From contig CAVRBO010000002.1 of NCBI GenBank assembly GCA_963719285.1, positions 1 through 64,000 of the forward strand: 64,000 bases of DNA. The letters are read 5' to 3'. A program made the position numbers and the translations under genes. This document shows, one piece after another, positions 50,271-58,422 of this stretch (position 1 is its first letter; each line of letters starts with the position of its first letter). The notes beneath the pieces were generated by a model. The model was given only the letters and a program-made list of their open reading frames with translations, searched no databases and had not been told where the DNA came from. This DNA comes from C-114 sp963719285. GTDB lineage: Bacteria; Chloroflexota; Limnocylindria; Limnocylindrales; CSP1-4.

Positions 50271-52360
50271 CGTGCCTCCTCCACGGGCAAGGGTAGCGCG
50301 GCGTCGTCGATCGTCGCGAGCTGGTCACCTCGGCCCACCTGCGCCCCCGGCCGGACCGCGATCTCCGTCACCCGGCCTGGCCCCGGTGCGAGGACCGCGT
50401 GCTCCATCTTCATCGCCTCGAGGGTGACGAGCGGCGCACCCGCCTCGATGGCGTCGCCGACGGCGACATGGACGCGGACGACCGAGCCGGGCATCGGGGC
50501 TTCCACGGCCCGTGGCCCGCCGCCGCGGACGTGGCCGGCCGCGGCCCGGGCGGCCCGGTCGACGTCCGGGGGAGGTGCCAGGCGGAACGCGACGCTCCGA
50601 CCGCCGACGTCGATGAAGGCCGTGCCACCGACGAGGACGCCCGGCGGATCGGGCGAACCGATCGGGACCGGTGACGGCGGTGGCACCATGACGGACCGCT
50701 CGGAGCCGTCGTCCGCCGCCAGCCGGACGACCGGCGCGGCGTTGAGCCGGAAGGCGCCTGCGAACGCATCGCCGGTCGACGACGAGCCGGCGCCGCCAGT
50801 CCGCCCGAGGAGCCCGGCGGCGGCCGCCCACGCCCGGTCGGGGAGCCCGCTCCGGGCCGCCCAGTCGTCCGGCGGCCAGATGCGGTCGAGCGTGTCCGTC
50901 CGGATGAGGCCCTTGCGGATCGCCGGCTCGCGCACGAGCCAGCGCAGGAACCGCAGGTTCGTCACGACCCCGACGACGACCGTCGCGTCGAGTGCGCGCT
51001 CGAGCCGCGCGAACGCCTCGTCCCGGTCGGCGCCGGCGGCGACGATCTTCGCGAGCAGCGGGTCGAACCGGGGGCCCACATCCGTCCCGATGGCGATCCC
51101 GGCGTCGACCCGGATCCCATCGCCGGCGGGCCACGTGAGCGCCTCGATCGTGCCCGTCGCGGGCAGGAAGCCGTTCTCGGCGTCCTCGGCGTAGAGGCGG
51201 ACCTCGACGGCATGTCCGCCTGTCTCGATGCGGCGATCGACGCCGGCCTGGTCGAGGTCGATCTCCGCGAGCGCGGCGCCACCGGCGATCGCGAGCTGAT
51301 CGGCGACGAGGTCGCGCCCGGTGACGGCTTCGGTGACCGGATGCTCGACCTGGAGCCGGGTATTCATCTCGAGGAAGTACGCGCGCCCGTCGTCGGCGAC
51401 GAGGAACTCGCACGTGCCGGCGCTCCGGTAGCCCACGGCGCCGGCGAGCCGCAGGGCCGCGGCGGCCATCGCGGCGCGGGTCTTCGGGGCCAGGTCCGGT
51501 GACGGTGTCTCCTCGAGGACCTTCTGGTGGCGGCGCTGGAGGGAGCAGTCGCGCTCGCCGAGATGGACCCCGGCGCCCTGACCGTCGAACAGGACCTGGA
51601 CTTCCACGTGGCGCGGCCCCTCGAGGTAGCGCTCGAGGATGAGCCGGTCGTCGCCGAAGGCGGCCTGCGCCTCGCGGCGGGCGACTTCCAGGGCGCCCGG
51701 CAGGGCCGCCGGGTCGCGCACGACCCGCATGCCCTTGCCGCCCCCGCCGGCCGAGGGCTTGACGATGAGCGGCACTCCGATCCGTTGCGCGGCCTTCGCG
51801 AGCGCCCGGTCGGACTGGTCGGCCGCGTCGTAGCCGGGCAGCGTCACGATCCCCTGGTCGGCCGCCAGCCGGCGCGCGGCCGCCTTGTCGCCCATCGCCC
51901 GGATCGCGGAGGCGGGCGGGCCGATCCAGCGGATGCCGGCGTCGGCGACCGCGGCGGCGAAGTCCGCCTGCTCGGCCAGGAAGCCGTACCCAGGATGCAC
52001 AGCGTCGGCACCGGCCGCGCGCGCGGCCGCGACGACGGCCGGTCCGTCGAGGAGGTCCACGGCCGGCGCGTCGCCGGTGCCGGGCACGACCGTGCGGATG
52101 CCCAGGCGGTCCGCCGTCCGCCGGATGCGGGCCGCGATCTCGCCGCGGTTGGCCACGAACAGCACCCGGATCGGGTGGACGGCCTCCACGTGGCGACGCT
52201 CGCCCTGAGCGATGAACGCGTCCAACGCGTCAGACGCGACACGCCACCGTCCCCCGACGCGTCGGGCCGGCAGCTTTCCGGCCGCGATCCAGCGCTGGAC
52301 GGAACGCGTCGTCGCGCCGATCCGCGCGGCCGCCTGGCTTGGACTCAGTTCATCCGACAT
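50267..52360 (-). CDS. mccA: Biotin carboxylase/BCCP alpha subunit (methylcrotonyl-CoA carboxylase type) with N-terminal excisionase-like HTH
   Basis: A 697-aa protein from ATG 52360. Residues ~4-55 (LSPSQAAARIGATTRSVQRW, AAGKLPARRVGGRWRVASDA) read as a MerR/excisionase-type HTH. The carboxylase starts at IRVLFVANRGEIAARIRRTA. It has the ATP-grasp loop KPSAGGGGKGMRVV, the bicarbonate/biotin motifs RDCSLQRRHQKVLEETP and FLEMNTRLQVEHPVTE, and a C-terminal biotinyl domain with EAMKM (K651). Residue order and length fit MccA/AccA-type subunits apart from the HTH. With the beta subunit at 61663 and HMG-CoA lyase next door it likely carboxylates 3-methylcrotonyl-CoA. The frame is continuous with no stop between HTH and carboxylase, though internal initiation near VEAVHPIRVLFV could yield a normal-length enzyme too. 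Confidence 0.87.
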   Translation of the reverse strand: MSDELSPSQAAARIGATTRSVQRWIAAGKLPARRVGGRWRVASDALDAFIAQGERRHVEAVHPIRVLFVANRGEIAARIRRTADRLGIRTVVPGTGDAPAVDLLDGPAVVAAARAAGADAVHPGYGFLAEQADFAAAVADAGIRWIGPPASAIRAMGDKAAARRLAADQGIVTLPGYDAADQSDRALAKAAQRIGVPLIVKPSAGGGGKGMRVVRDPAALPGALEVARREAQAAFGDDRLILERYLEGPRHVEVQVLFDGQGAGVHLGERDCSLQRRHQKVLEETPSPDLAPKTRAAMAAAALRLAGAVGYRSAGTCEFLVADDGRAYFLEMNTRLQVEHPVTEAVTGRDLVADQLAIAGGAALAEIDLDQAGVDRRIETGGHAVEVRLYAEDAENGFLPATGTIEALTWPAGDGIRVDAGIAIGTDVGPRFDPLLAKIVAAGADRDEAFARLERALDATVVVGVVTNLRFLRWLVREPAIRKGLIRTDTLDRIWPPDDWAARSGLPDRAWAAAAGLLGRTGGAGSSSTGDAFAGAFRLNAAPVVRLAADDGSERSVMVPPPSPVPIGSPDPPGVLVGGTAFIDVGGRSVAFRLAPPPDVDRAARAAAGHVRGGGPRAVEAPMPGSVVRVHVAVGDAIEAGAPLVTLEAMKMEHAVLAPGPGRVTEIAVRPGAQVGRGDQLATIDDAALPLPVEEAR

Positions 52361-52414
52361 GCCTGTCGCGATCGTCGCATCCGTGGACGCGACGCGCAAC
52401 CGCGGACCGCGCGC

Positions 52415-53539
52415 CTAGGCGAGCGTTCGCGAGGCGAACCGCTCCAGCTCGGCGAGCGCCGCGGGCAGGTCCATCCGGCCGAAGCCGATCCGGAAGTGGT
52501 TGCCCGGATGGCCGAAGGTCGAGCCGGGCAGGAGGAGGACCCCTTCGGCCTCGACGAGCTCCGCGGCGAAGCGGTCGATGGGCACGTCCTCCCGGAGCCG
52601 AGGGAACCCGATCGAGCCGCCCCTCGGGCGGACCCAGTCGAACGTGCCCGCCCACCGCTCGAAGAAGCCGTCGAGCAGGGCCATGTTGTCGGCCACGATC
52701 GAACGCGACCGCGCCAGGACCCGGTCCCGTGCCCGGAGCGCGATGAGCGCCAGGACCTCCGCCGGCGCCGAGGAACAGATGGTCGTGTAGTCCTTGAACG
52801 CGGCGCAGCGCGCCAGGAGCGCCCGGTCGGTCGTCGCCAGCCAGCCGATCCGCAGGCCGGCGAGCGCGAACGACTTCGACATGACCCCGAGCGAGATGCC
52901 CAGCCCGGGCAGCGCATCGCCACCCGTTGGCAGCCGATCCGCCTCGCCGACTTCGAGGAATCGGTACACCTCGTCGGCGAGAAGGTGGATCCCGCGGGCC
53001 AGGCATGCGTCCGTCAGCGCCCGCCACTCCGCGTGGGTCGGCAGCATCCCGGTCGGGTTGTGCGGCGCGTTCACCACGACGAGCCGCGTCTCGGGCAGCA
53101 TCGCCGCCACGAGCCGCTCGACATCGAGCGCCCAGCCGTCCGCCTCGCGGAGCTCGTGGAGCGAGACCTCCGCACCGGTCGCGCGGCCCACCTCCCACAG
53201 GCTCTGGTAGCCCGGCCAGGTCACGATCGCGTGGTCGCCCGGGCCGAGCATCACGTTGGCCAGGCAGAAGATCGCTTCCTCGGCGCCGGCGAAGACGAGG
53301 ACGTCGTCGGGCGCGACGCGTTCGTACAGCTTCGCGATCTCCGCCCGCAGGAGCGGGTGGCCGGTCGATTCGGTGTAGCCGAGCCGGAGGCCGGCCCACA
53401 ACGCCCGCGTCTCGTCGTCCGCGAGCTCCAGCAGGTCCGCCATCCCCCAGCCCTCGACGTCAGAGGCACACAGCAGATACCGGACCGCGAACTCCCAGCG
53501 CGCGAAGAACCGCTCGAGCTCGAAGTCGGCGATCCGCAT
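52415..53539 (-). CDS. PLP-dependent class I/II aminotransferase
   Basis: A 374-aa fold-type I aminotransferase: FAGAEEAIFCLANVMLGPGD (cofactor cradle), VVNAPHNPTGMLPTHAEW, LLADEVYRFLE (PLP-binding Asp), and the Schiff-base lysine K222 in GVMSKSFALAGLRIGWLA, then NHFRIGFGR with the carboxylate-binding Arg. The opening MRIADFELERFFARWEFAVR is typical of a subgroup that includes capreomycidine-synthase-like and uncharacterised aminotransferases. It lies 5 bp after the hydratase stop, inside a leucine-catabolism neighbourhood, but branched-chain aminotransferases are fold-type IV, so it is not the leucine transaminase. Substrate unknown. Confidence 0.88.
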   Translation of the reverse strand: MRIADFELERFFARWEFAVRYLLCASDVEGWGMADLLELADDETRALWAGLRLGYTESTGHPLLRAEIAKLYERVAPDDVLVFAGAEEAIFCLANVMLGPGDHAIVTWPGYQSLWEVGRATGAEVSLHELREADGWALDVERLVAAMLPETRLVVVNAPHNPTGMLPTHAEWRALTDACLARGIHLLADEVYRFLEVGEADRLPTGGDALPGLGISLGVMSKSFALAGLRIGWLATTDRALLARCAAFKDYTTICSSAPAEVLALIALRARDRVLARSRSIVADNMALLDGFFERWAGTFDWVRPRGGSIGFPRLREDVPIDRFAAELVEAEGVLLLPGSTFGHPGNHFRIGFGRMDLPAALAELERFASRTLA

Positions 53540-53544
53540 CCGGC

Positions 53545-54354
53545 CTATACCTCGCCGTCCGGTGCCCAGGCGGCAGGACGACGTTCGGTGAAGGCGCGGA
53601 AACCCTCCTGCGCCTCGTCGGTCTGGCGCTGCGTGGCGATGACCCGGGCCGTGTGCCACTTCGACGAACCGTGGGGCAGGCCGCGGACCTCGCGGACGAT
53701 CGCCTTCGCCGCCCGGGCGGCCGTCGGACCGGCGGCCAGCAGGTCCCCGATCGCCGCGTCGACCGCGGCATCCAGGGCCGCGTCGCCCTCCACGACTTCG
53801 TGGACGAGCCCGATCCGCTGGGCGCGGACCGCGTCGAACCGGCGACCGCCCGGGAAGAGGGCACGGGCGTGGGTCTCGCCGATCTTGGCGATGACGAACG
53901 GGCTGATGACGGCGGGCAGGATCCCCAGCCGCGTCTCCGTGAACCCGAAGCGCGCGCCGCTCTCGGCGATGACGAGGTCGGACACCGCGCACAGGCCCAT
54001 CCCGCCGCCGAGCGCGGCGCCCTGGACCCGGGCGATGACCGGTGCCGGGCACGAATCGATCGCCTCGAACATCTCGGCCATCGCCATGGCATCGGCCTCG
54101 TTCGCGTCGCGGTCGAGAGCCATCGCCGCCCGCATCCAGTCGATATCGGCCCCGGCACAGAAGCTCTGCCCGGCGCCGGCCAGGACGACCGCCCGGAGCT
54201 CGACCGCGCTCTCCCTGGCGAAGGCCACGAACGCGGCCCGCAACTCGGCGATGAGCGTGGCGTCGAAGGCGTTGTGGACGGCCGGCCGGTCGAGCGTCAC
54301 CCGGGCGACGACGTCACCCGGTCCGGATCGTTCGAGGCGCAGCCGCTCACTCAC
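53545..54354 (-). CDS. Enoyl-CoA hydratase/isomerase family (methylglutaconyl-CoA hydratase candidate)
   Basis: A 269-aa crotonase. RVTLDRPAVHNAFDATLIAE, VVLAGAGQSFCAGADIDWMR (oxyanion hole), VQGAALGGGMGLCAVSDLVI and ARFGFTETRLGILPAVISPF with the catalytic Glu. The AGADIDWM and TETRLGI stretches agree well with LiuC/methylglutaconyl-CoA hydratases, the step between MCC and HMG-CoA lyase. GTG 54354 stands 6 nt after TACGAT; the long frame upstream is a shadow of the divergent peroxiredoxin. It is first in a minus-strand series leading to the carboxylase. Confidence 0.87.
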   Translation of the reverse strand: MSERLRLERSGPGDVVARVTLDRPAVHNAFDATLIAELRAAFVAFARESAVELRAVVLAGAGQSFCAGADIDWMRAAMALDRDANEADAMAMAEMFEAIDSCPAPVIARVQGAALGGGMGLCAVSDLVIAESGARFGFTETRLGILPAVISPFVIAKIGETHARALFPGGRRFDAVRAQRIGLVHEVVEGDAALDAAVDAAIGDLLAAGPTAARAAKAIVREVRGLPHGSSKWHTARVIATQRQTDEAQEGFRAFTERRPAAWAPDGEV

Positions 54355-54360
54355 CCGCGC

Positions 54361-54366
54361 ATCGTA
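54361..54366 (-). promoter_or_regulatory. -10 box of the crotonase gene
   Basis: TACGAT on the minus strand ends 6 nt before GTG 54354; only 30 bp separate this start from the divergent GTG at 54385, so the two promoters almost touch. Confidence 0.45.
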
Positions 54367-54372
54367 GGCTGG

Positions 54373-54378
54373 TAGGCT
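54373..54378 (+). promoter_or_regulatory. -10 box of the peroxiredoxin gene
   Basis: TAGGCT ends 6 nt before GTG 54385. Its -35 region would overlap the start of the crotonase gene. Confidence 0.4.
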
Positions 54379-54384
54379 CGTGCC

Positions 54385-54972
54385 GTGCGCGTGAACGACC
54401 TCCTGAATCTGCCGCCCGATCTGCCGATCCCGCGCGACGACGGGGCGTGCGCCCACCTGGCGGGGATGGCGTGGCCGCCGATCGGGCTGCTGGCCACGGA
54501 CGGCTCGACGGTCCACCTCGACGACCCCGCCGCGCCACGGACCGTGGTGTTCGCCTATCCCCGGACCGGGCGGCCGGGCGAAGATCCGCCCGGCGGCCTG
54601 GACGCGTGGAACGCGATCCCCGGCGCCCGCGGTTGCACGCCCCAGGCGTGCGCCTATCGCGATCGCCACGCTGAGCTCAGCGCCCTCGGCGTACGGGTGT
54701 TCGGATTGTCGACCCAGGACAGCGCGTACCAGCGCGAGGCGGTCGCACGCCTCCATCTGCCCTTCCCGATCCTCAGCGACGAGAGCCTCGAGCTCCGGCG
54801 CGCGCTGCGCCTGCCGACCTTCGAGGCGGCCGGTCTGACCCTGTTCAAGCGCTTCACCCTCGTCGTCGACGGGGGCCGCATCGAGCACGTCCTGTACCCG
54901 GTGTTCCCGTCCGACCGCGACGCGGAACAGGTCATCGCCTGGCTGCGAGGGCCCGGATCCGTGCGGAGCTGA
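54385..54972 (+). CDS. Peroxiredoxin (BCP/PrxQ-like)
   Basis: A 195-aa thioredoxin-fold protein. The active-site segment VFAYPRTGRPGEDPPGGLDA continues into ARGCTPQACAYRDRHAELSA: C84 and C89 correspond to the peroxidatic and resolving Cys of the GCT-x-E-A-C motif of BCP/PrxQ enzymes. An insertion of about 15 residues separates the usual YP-x-x-x-TPGC strand from its cysteine. GVRVFGLSTQD and PFPILSDESLEL are standard. It probably reduces organic hydroperoxides with thioredoxin. It precedes the glyoxalase-like gene by 4 bp. Confidence 0.85.
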   Translation: MRVNDLLNLPPDLPIPRDDGACAHLAGMAWPPIGLLATDGSTVHLDDPAAPRTVVFAYPRTGRPGEDPPGGLDAWNAIPGARGCTPQACAYRDRHAELSALGVRVFGLSTQDSAYQREAVARLHLPFPILSDESLELRRALRLPTFEAAGLTLFKRFTLVVDGGRIEHVLYPVFPSDRDAEQVIAWLRGPGSVRS

Positions 54973-54976
54973 GCGC

Positions 54977-55756
54977 ATGCTCGTCGGCATCGACCATCTC
55001 GTCATCGCGACCCCGGACCTCGACGGGGCGGTCGCCCGGCTCCGCAAACGGCTCGGCATCGAGGCCGGCGGTGGCGGCGTCCACCCGGGGCTCGGGACGG
55101 AGAACCGCCTCGCCTGGTTCGGCGACAGCTACATCGAGCTCATCGACGTGACGGATGGGGCGCGAGCCTCCACCTCGTGGCTCGGCGGGCCGACGCTCCG
55201 CCTCATCGAGGAACGCGGCGGGGGCTTCGTCGGCTACGCGCTTGCATCGGACGACCTCGCCGCCGATCTCGCGACGCTCAAGGCCGGGGGCTCGACGCTG
55301 GAGGGGCCGACCGCCGGGGAACGGCGACGCCCCGACGGTGCGACGGTCCGCTGGCAGCTCGCCGTCCCCGCCCTGGTCGGCCCGACCGCCCCGCCGTTCC
55401 TCATCGAGCACGACACGACCGCCGCCGAGTGGACGCCCGGGGAGCGCGCGGAACGAGCCGCCAGCACGCATCCGGTGGGTGGAGCGCTCCGGCTCGTGGC
55501 GCTCGAGATCGCCATGGTCGACCCGGCGCGGGTCGCGGCGGCCTATCGCGTCGGCGTCGGGGTGACGGCCCGGCCGTGGCTCGACGACGGCGACTGGGCG
55601 CTGGCGGGAATGGTCGGGGAGCAGCGGATCGTGCTCCGGCCGGCCGAGAGCGCGATCGGCCCGTCGGTGGTCATCCGGCTGTCATCGACCACCGACCGGC
55701 CGGCCACGGCCGACATGTTCGGCTGCCGCTTCGTCATCGAGCCCGCCGAGGCCTGA
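54977..55756 (+). CDS. VOC/glyoxalase-like domain protein
   Basis: A 259-aa protein beginning MLVGIDHLVIATPDLDGAVA with RLGIEAGGGGVHPGLGTENR and SYIELIDVTD: a vicinal-oxygen-chelate fold in its Glyoxalase_3 form (PF13468-like). A second, weaker half (about 150-255) completes the paired beta-alpha-beta units. Metal ligands would be H7 and the Glu of IELID. It is co-transcribed with the peroxiredoxin, which hints at a detoxification pair. Enzymatic activity is unproven. Confidence 0.82.
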   Translation: MLVGIDHLVIATPDLDGAVARLRKRLGIEAGGGGVHPGLGTENRLAWFGDSYIELIDVTDGARASTSWLGGPTLRLIEERGGGFVGYALASDDLAADLATLKAGGSTLEGPTAGERRRPDGATVRWQLAVPALVGPTAPPFLIEHDTTAAEWTPGERAERAASTHPVGGALRLVALEIAMVDPARVAAAYRVGVGVTARPWLDDGDWALAGMVGEQRIVLRPAESAIGPSVVIRLSSTTDRPATADMFGCRFVIEPAEA

Positions 55757-55794
55757 CGCCGGCCGGTCTGGCCCGGAGCACATCTGGTCGGCGG

Positions 55795-56514
55795 TCAGGC
55801 CGCCAGGTCCAGGGGAGCACCCGACCTCGATGGCACGCCGGTCGATCGTCGCCTCGCCCGGGCCGCGACCGACGCGACGATCCGGTACACGAGCAGGAAG
55901 ACGACGATGTCGATGGCGACCACGTAGACCCACCGGACCGGGCCGGCCGAGTCGGTCCCGGCGCCGATCCCGTGCGCAGTCGCGCCGATGAACGCCAGGA
56001 ACGTGGTGTAGTGGAGCAGGCGCCAGGCGCGCTGCCCGATCCGCCGGCGGAGGTAGAAGCTGGCCACGACGACGACCGCGAGCCAGAACGACAGCTGGCC
56101 GAGCCCGACCCAGATCGGCCGGTAGCTCGTGGCGAACGGCACGGCGAGCTCGACGAGCGAGGTCGGCACGGTCCTGTCGAGGCCGAGCAGCGCGCCGTGG
56201 ATGCCCGCGAGGCCCAGCCCGACGGCGGCCAGGTCCTGATGGAGGGTGAAGGTGATGGGTCGGTGGGCGATCGCGTCGAGGATCTTGGTCGACAGAAGCA
56301 GTCCATAGACGACCGAGCCGGCCAGCGCGAAGTAGGCGAGGAAGCCCATCGATCGCGAGGCGAGCCAGGGGATCGCTCCGGCCTGGGTCGATGCGACCCG
56401 CGCGATGAGGCCCACCGCACTCGGTACGGTGGCCCCGAGGACGATCCCCAGGCCGATCGCGGCGAGCCCCCAGCGGGTCAGGGAAGTCGCCGGAGAGAAG
56501 CCACGGAACTTCAT
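55795..56514 (-). CDS. Ferric-reductase-like transmembrane protein (MsrQ-like haem b core)
   Basis: A 239-aa membrane protein of about six helices with the ferric-reductase-like layout: ASRSMGFLAYFALAGSVVYG, TLHQDLAAVGLGLAGIHGAL with histidines spaced across one helix (HQ and IHG), then WRLLHYTTFLAFIGATAHGI with two more (LHY and AHG). These four His fit two haem b sites. It lacks the FAD/NAD(P)H-binding half of full ferric reductases, so another protein must deliver electrons. ATG 56514 overlaps the ApbE stop as ATGA. Last gene of the four-gene redox operon. Confidence 0.82.
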   Translation of the reverse strand: MKFRGFSPATSLTRWGLAAIGLGIVLGATVPSAVGLIARVASTQAGAIPWLASRSMGFLAYFALAGSVVYGLLLSTKILDAIAHRPITFTLHQDLAAVGLGLAGIHGALLGLDRTVPTSLVELAVPFATSYRPIWVGLGQLSFWLAVVVVASFYLRRRIGQRAWRLLHYTTFLAFIGATAHGIGAGTDSAGPVRWVYVVAIDIVVFLLVYRIVASVAARARRRSTGVPSRSGAPLDLAA

Positions 56515-57527
56515 GACAGCCACCGAGCGGAGGACGGCGAGGCGAGGACGTCGCCACGATCGGTGAGCGCGATGAGGGCACGCAGGCCCGGTCGATCCAG
56601 CAGCGCCTCGCCGGCCACGGATCCCAGGATCACGAACTGCTTCGCGGCGATCTCGGCGGCGCTCGCGGAGTCGGCCAGGACCGTCGCCTGGACGATATCG
56701 GTCACGGCCGGCCGGCCGGTCCGCGGGTCGATCAGATGGTGCCCGACCGTCCCCCCGTGCGACCAGCGATGCACGCTCGTCCCCGACGTCGCGAGTCCGA
56801 AACGCTGGCGGCGTGAAGGATCGAGGCCCGTCACCTCGAGCGTCGCGAGGTCCGTGGACGCGGTGCGAGGATCGGCGATCCCGATCCGCCACGACTCACC
56901 GAAGGCGAGCGCGATCGACAGGTCCCCGTCCGCATCCACGACGACCGCCGGGTATGCCTCGAGCGACGCGGCGGCCCGGTCGGCGATCCAGCCCTTGGCG
57001 ATGCCGTCAAGGTCGAACCGGACTCCCGGCGCCCGCGTCACCAGGCCGGCGCGTCCGCCCGACTCGATCGTCCATGACCGGTCGGCGGTTGCGTCGGTGG
57101 CCGCCACGGCGGCTGCTGTCGCGCCGGTCGGGAACTCGGCCGCGAGGCGGGCGTCGAGCAGCGTCGCGTCGACGATGCCGTCGGTCTCGGCGGCGGCGGT
57201 GACCGCGCGAGCGAGGACCGCGGCGAGGGTGGCGCCGACTCGGATCGAGGCAGCGGGATCCGCGTTCAGGCGACTCAGCTCCGAGGCGGGCGTGAAGCGG
57301 GTCAGTCGATCGGCCCACGAAGAGATCCTCCGGAGCGCCCGCCCGACGTCGCGGCGCGCACGCTCGCCTTCCGGTCCGGGTCGTCCGGAGATGGCTCCCG
57401 CCCCGGGCCGGACGTAGACGCCCACGCGGCCACCCATCAACCAGGCGTCGGCCGAGACGACGTCGGACATCCCATGCTCCTGCATCGGGATGGCCCGGTT
57501 CGGGGCCATCGCCGGCGCCGCGCTCAT
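56511..57527 (-). CDS. apbE: FAD:protein FMN transferase
   Basis: A 338-aa ApbE-family enzyme: WLMGGRVGVYV start strand, RFTPASELSRLNADP (matching the F-x-x-x-S-E-(I/L)-S-x-(L/I)-N signature), GVRFDLDGIAKGWIADRAAA, VVVDADGDLSIA, ATSGTSVHRW and HHLIDPRTGRPAVTDIVQAT with the Mg-binding Asp, and LADSASAAEIAAKQFVILG. It attaches FMN covalently to Thr/Ser of partner proteins outside the membrane. No canonical lipobox is seen; the N-terminus is short and hydrophilic, so export by Tat or Sec is not obvious. Overlaps both neighbours. Confidence 0.92.
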   Translation of the reverse strand: MSAAPAMAPNRAIPMQEHGMSDVVSADAWLMGGRVGVYVRPGAGAISGRPGPEGERARRDVGRALRRISSWADRLTRFTPASELSRLNADPAASIRVGATLAAVLARAVTAAAETDGIVDATLLDARLAAEFPTGATAAAVAATDATADRSWTIESGGRAGLVTRAPGVRFDLDGIAKGWIADRAAASLEAYPAVVVDADGDLSIALAFGESWRIGIADPRTASTDLATLEVTGLDPSRRQRFGLATSGTSVHRWSHGGTVGHHLIDPRTGRPAVTDIVQATVLADSASAAEIAAKQFVILGSVAGEALLDRPGLRALIALTDRGDVLASPSSARWLS

Positions 57528-58000
57528 GGCTTGCCCGACTGGCGGGTCGTCGTCACGACGACGACCCGCGGCGTCGGATTCGGCGCGGCCTTGACCACCG
57601 CACTCGGAGGGGCGGTCTGGCCGGGTTTGAGCTGGATGTAGCGGACCTTGTGCTTGATGGACGGCACCGGGACGACCTCGGCCGGGACCTGGCTCAGGGT
57701 CGTGCCGGCGTCGGTGGGGGCCGGAGGCGACACGATCGCGGTGGCGATCGCGCTCATCGCGGCCAGGCCGGTCAGGCCGAGCAGGAGCCTCATGGGCCGC
57801 GAGTCCGGCCGTGCCGGGCCGACGCGTGCCACGGCCGGACGTGACGGCGGGGCGGAACGCGGCCCATCGGGGCTCGTGACCTCCCGCGGCTGCGGCGGAG
57901 CGCCCGTCGCCGCCGCGCGATCGAGGAGCACCCGCGACGGCAACGGTCGGGGAGGCAGGGTGCGCTCAGGGCGCGCCCCGGCCGGTCGAGGATCGCTCAT
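57524..58000 (-). CDS. Anchored protein of unknown function (redox operon, 158 aa)
   Basis: A 158-aa protein: an Arg/Pro-rich cytoplasmic head (about 1-70), one membrane helix (RLLLGLTGLAAMSAIATAIV, about 72-92) and a short outer tail with DAGTTLSQVPAEVVPVPSIK, KVRYIQLKPGQTAPPSAVVK and VVVVTTTRQ. I recognise no family. Its tail resembles that of the next protein upstream in the operon (YIQLKPGQ... compared with VYVAPPKKP...). Start and stop overlap its neighbours (TGATG, ATGA). The tail has no Dxx(S/T)GA(S/T) FMN-attachment motif; DAGTTLS is the nearest sequence. It could still be an ApbE substrate or a partner of the membrane haem protein. Confidence 0.7.
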   Translation of the reverse strand: MSDPRPAGARPERTLPPRPLPSRVLLDRAAATGAPPQPREVTSPDGPRSAPPSRPAVARVGPARPDSRPMRLLLGLTGLAAMSAIATAIVSPPAPTDAGTTLSQVPAEVVPVPSIKHKVRYIQLKPGQTAPPSAVVKAAPNPTPRVVVVTTTRQSGKP

Positions 58001-58278
58001 CAGTCGCCCCCGCCTTCTCCGCCGGACTCGGTCTCGCGTTCCCCGACGGCCGCCGGCACCGACTTGTGGACGACGACGGTCGCCGGCTTCTTCGGCGGAG
58101 CGACGTAGACCGTGTCGATCTGGACCTGGGCGGTCGGGTCGGGCGCGCCGGCGACTTCGATGTTGGCGGCCGCTGGAGCCGCGGGTGCGCTCGGCGACAG
58201 ACCCGCCACGGACATGCCGACCACGAGCGCGGCGACTGCCGCCAGGCTGGCGACGAAGAGAGCGATGCGCTGGATCAT
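58000..58278 (-). CDS. Small secreted or anchored protein of unknown function (redox operon, 92 aa)
   Basis: A 92-aa protein whose MIQRIALFVASLAAVAALVV segment is a signal anchor or uncleaved signal peptide, followed by an Ala/Pro-rich outer tail with VQIDTVYVAPPKKPATVVVH and an acidic Gly-rich end (GERETESGGEGGGD). No cysteine or haem motif. ATG 58278 is preceded by GAGG at 8 nt. First gene of the operon that continues with the 158-aa protein, ApbE and the haem membrane protein, and divergent from a two-component system 144 bp away. Confidence 0.7.
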   Translation of the reverse strand: MIQRIALFVASLAAVAALVVGMSVAGLSPSAPAAPAAANIEVAGAPDPTAQVQIDTVYVAPPKKPATVVVHKSVPAAVGERETESGGEGGGD

Positions 58279-58409
58279 GCGGAGGACCTCCGATGCGGAT
58301 GGCGAGTGATGGACCCACGGTCGGGTCGGCGGATGGGCGGGCGTTGTGGCGCAGATGAGAACGCTCCAAGACAGGCCCCGGGCCACTCGACGGGTCGGGG
58401 GAGGGCGCC

Positions 58410-58415
58410 TAGCAT
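58410..58415 (+). promoter_or_regulatory. -10 box of the second OmpR-type regulator gene
   Basis: TAGCAT ends 7 nt before GTG 58423, as at mazE. The 144-bp region between the divergent starts probably also holds the promoter of the redox operon. Confidence 0.45.
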
Positions 58416-58422
58416 CGGGATC

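Noticed and set aside
52415..53539. Aminotransferase as the leucine transaminase of the pathway
   Set aside because: Branched-chain aminotransferases are fold-type IV; this protein has fold-type I motifs with the lysine in SKSFALAG.
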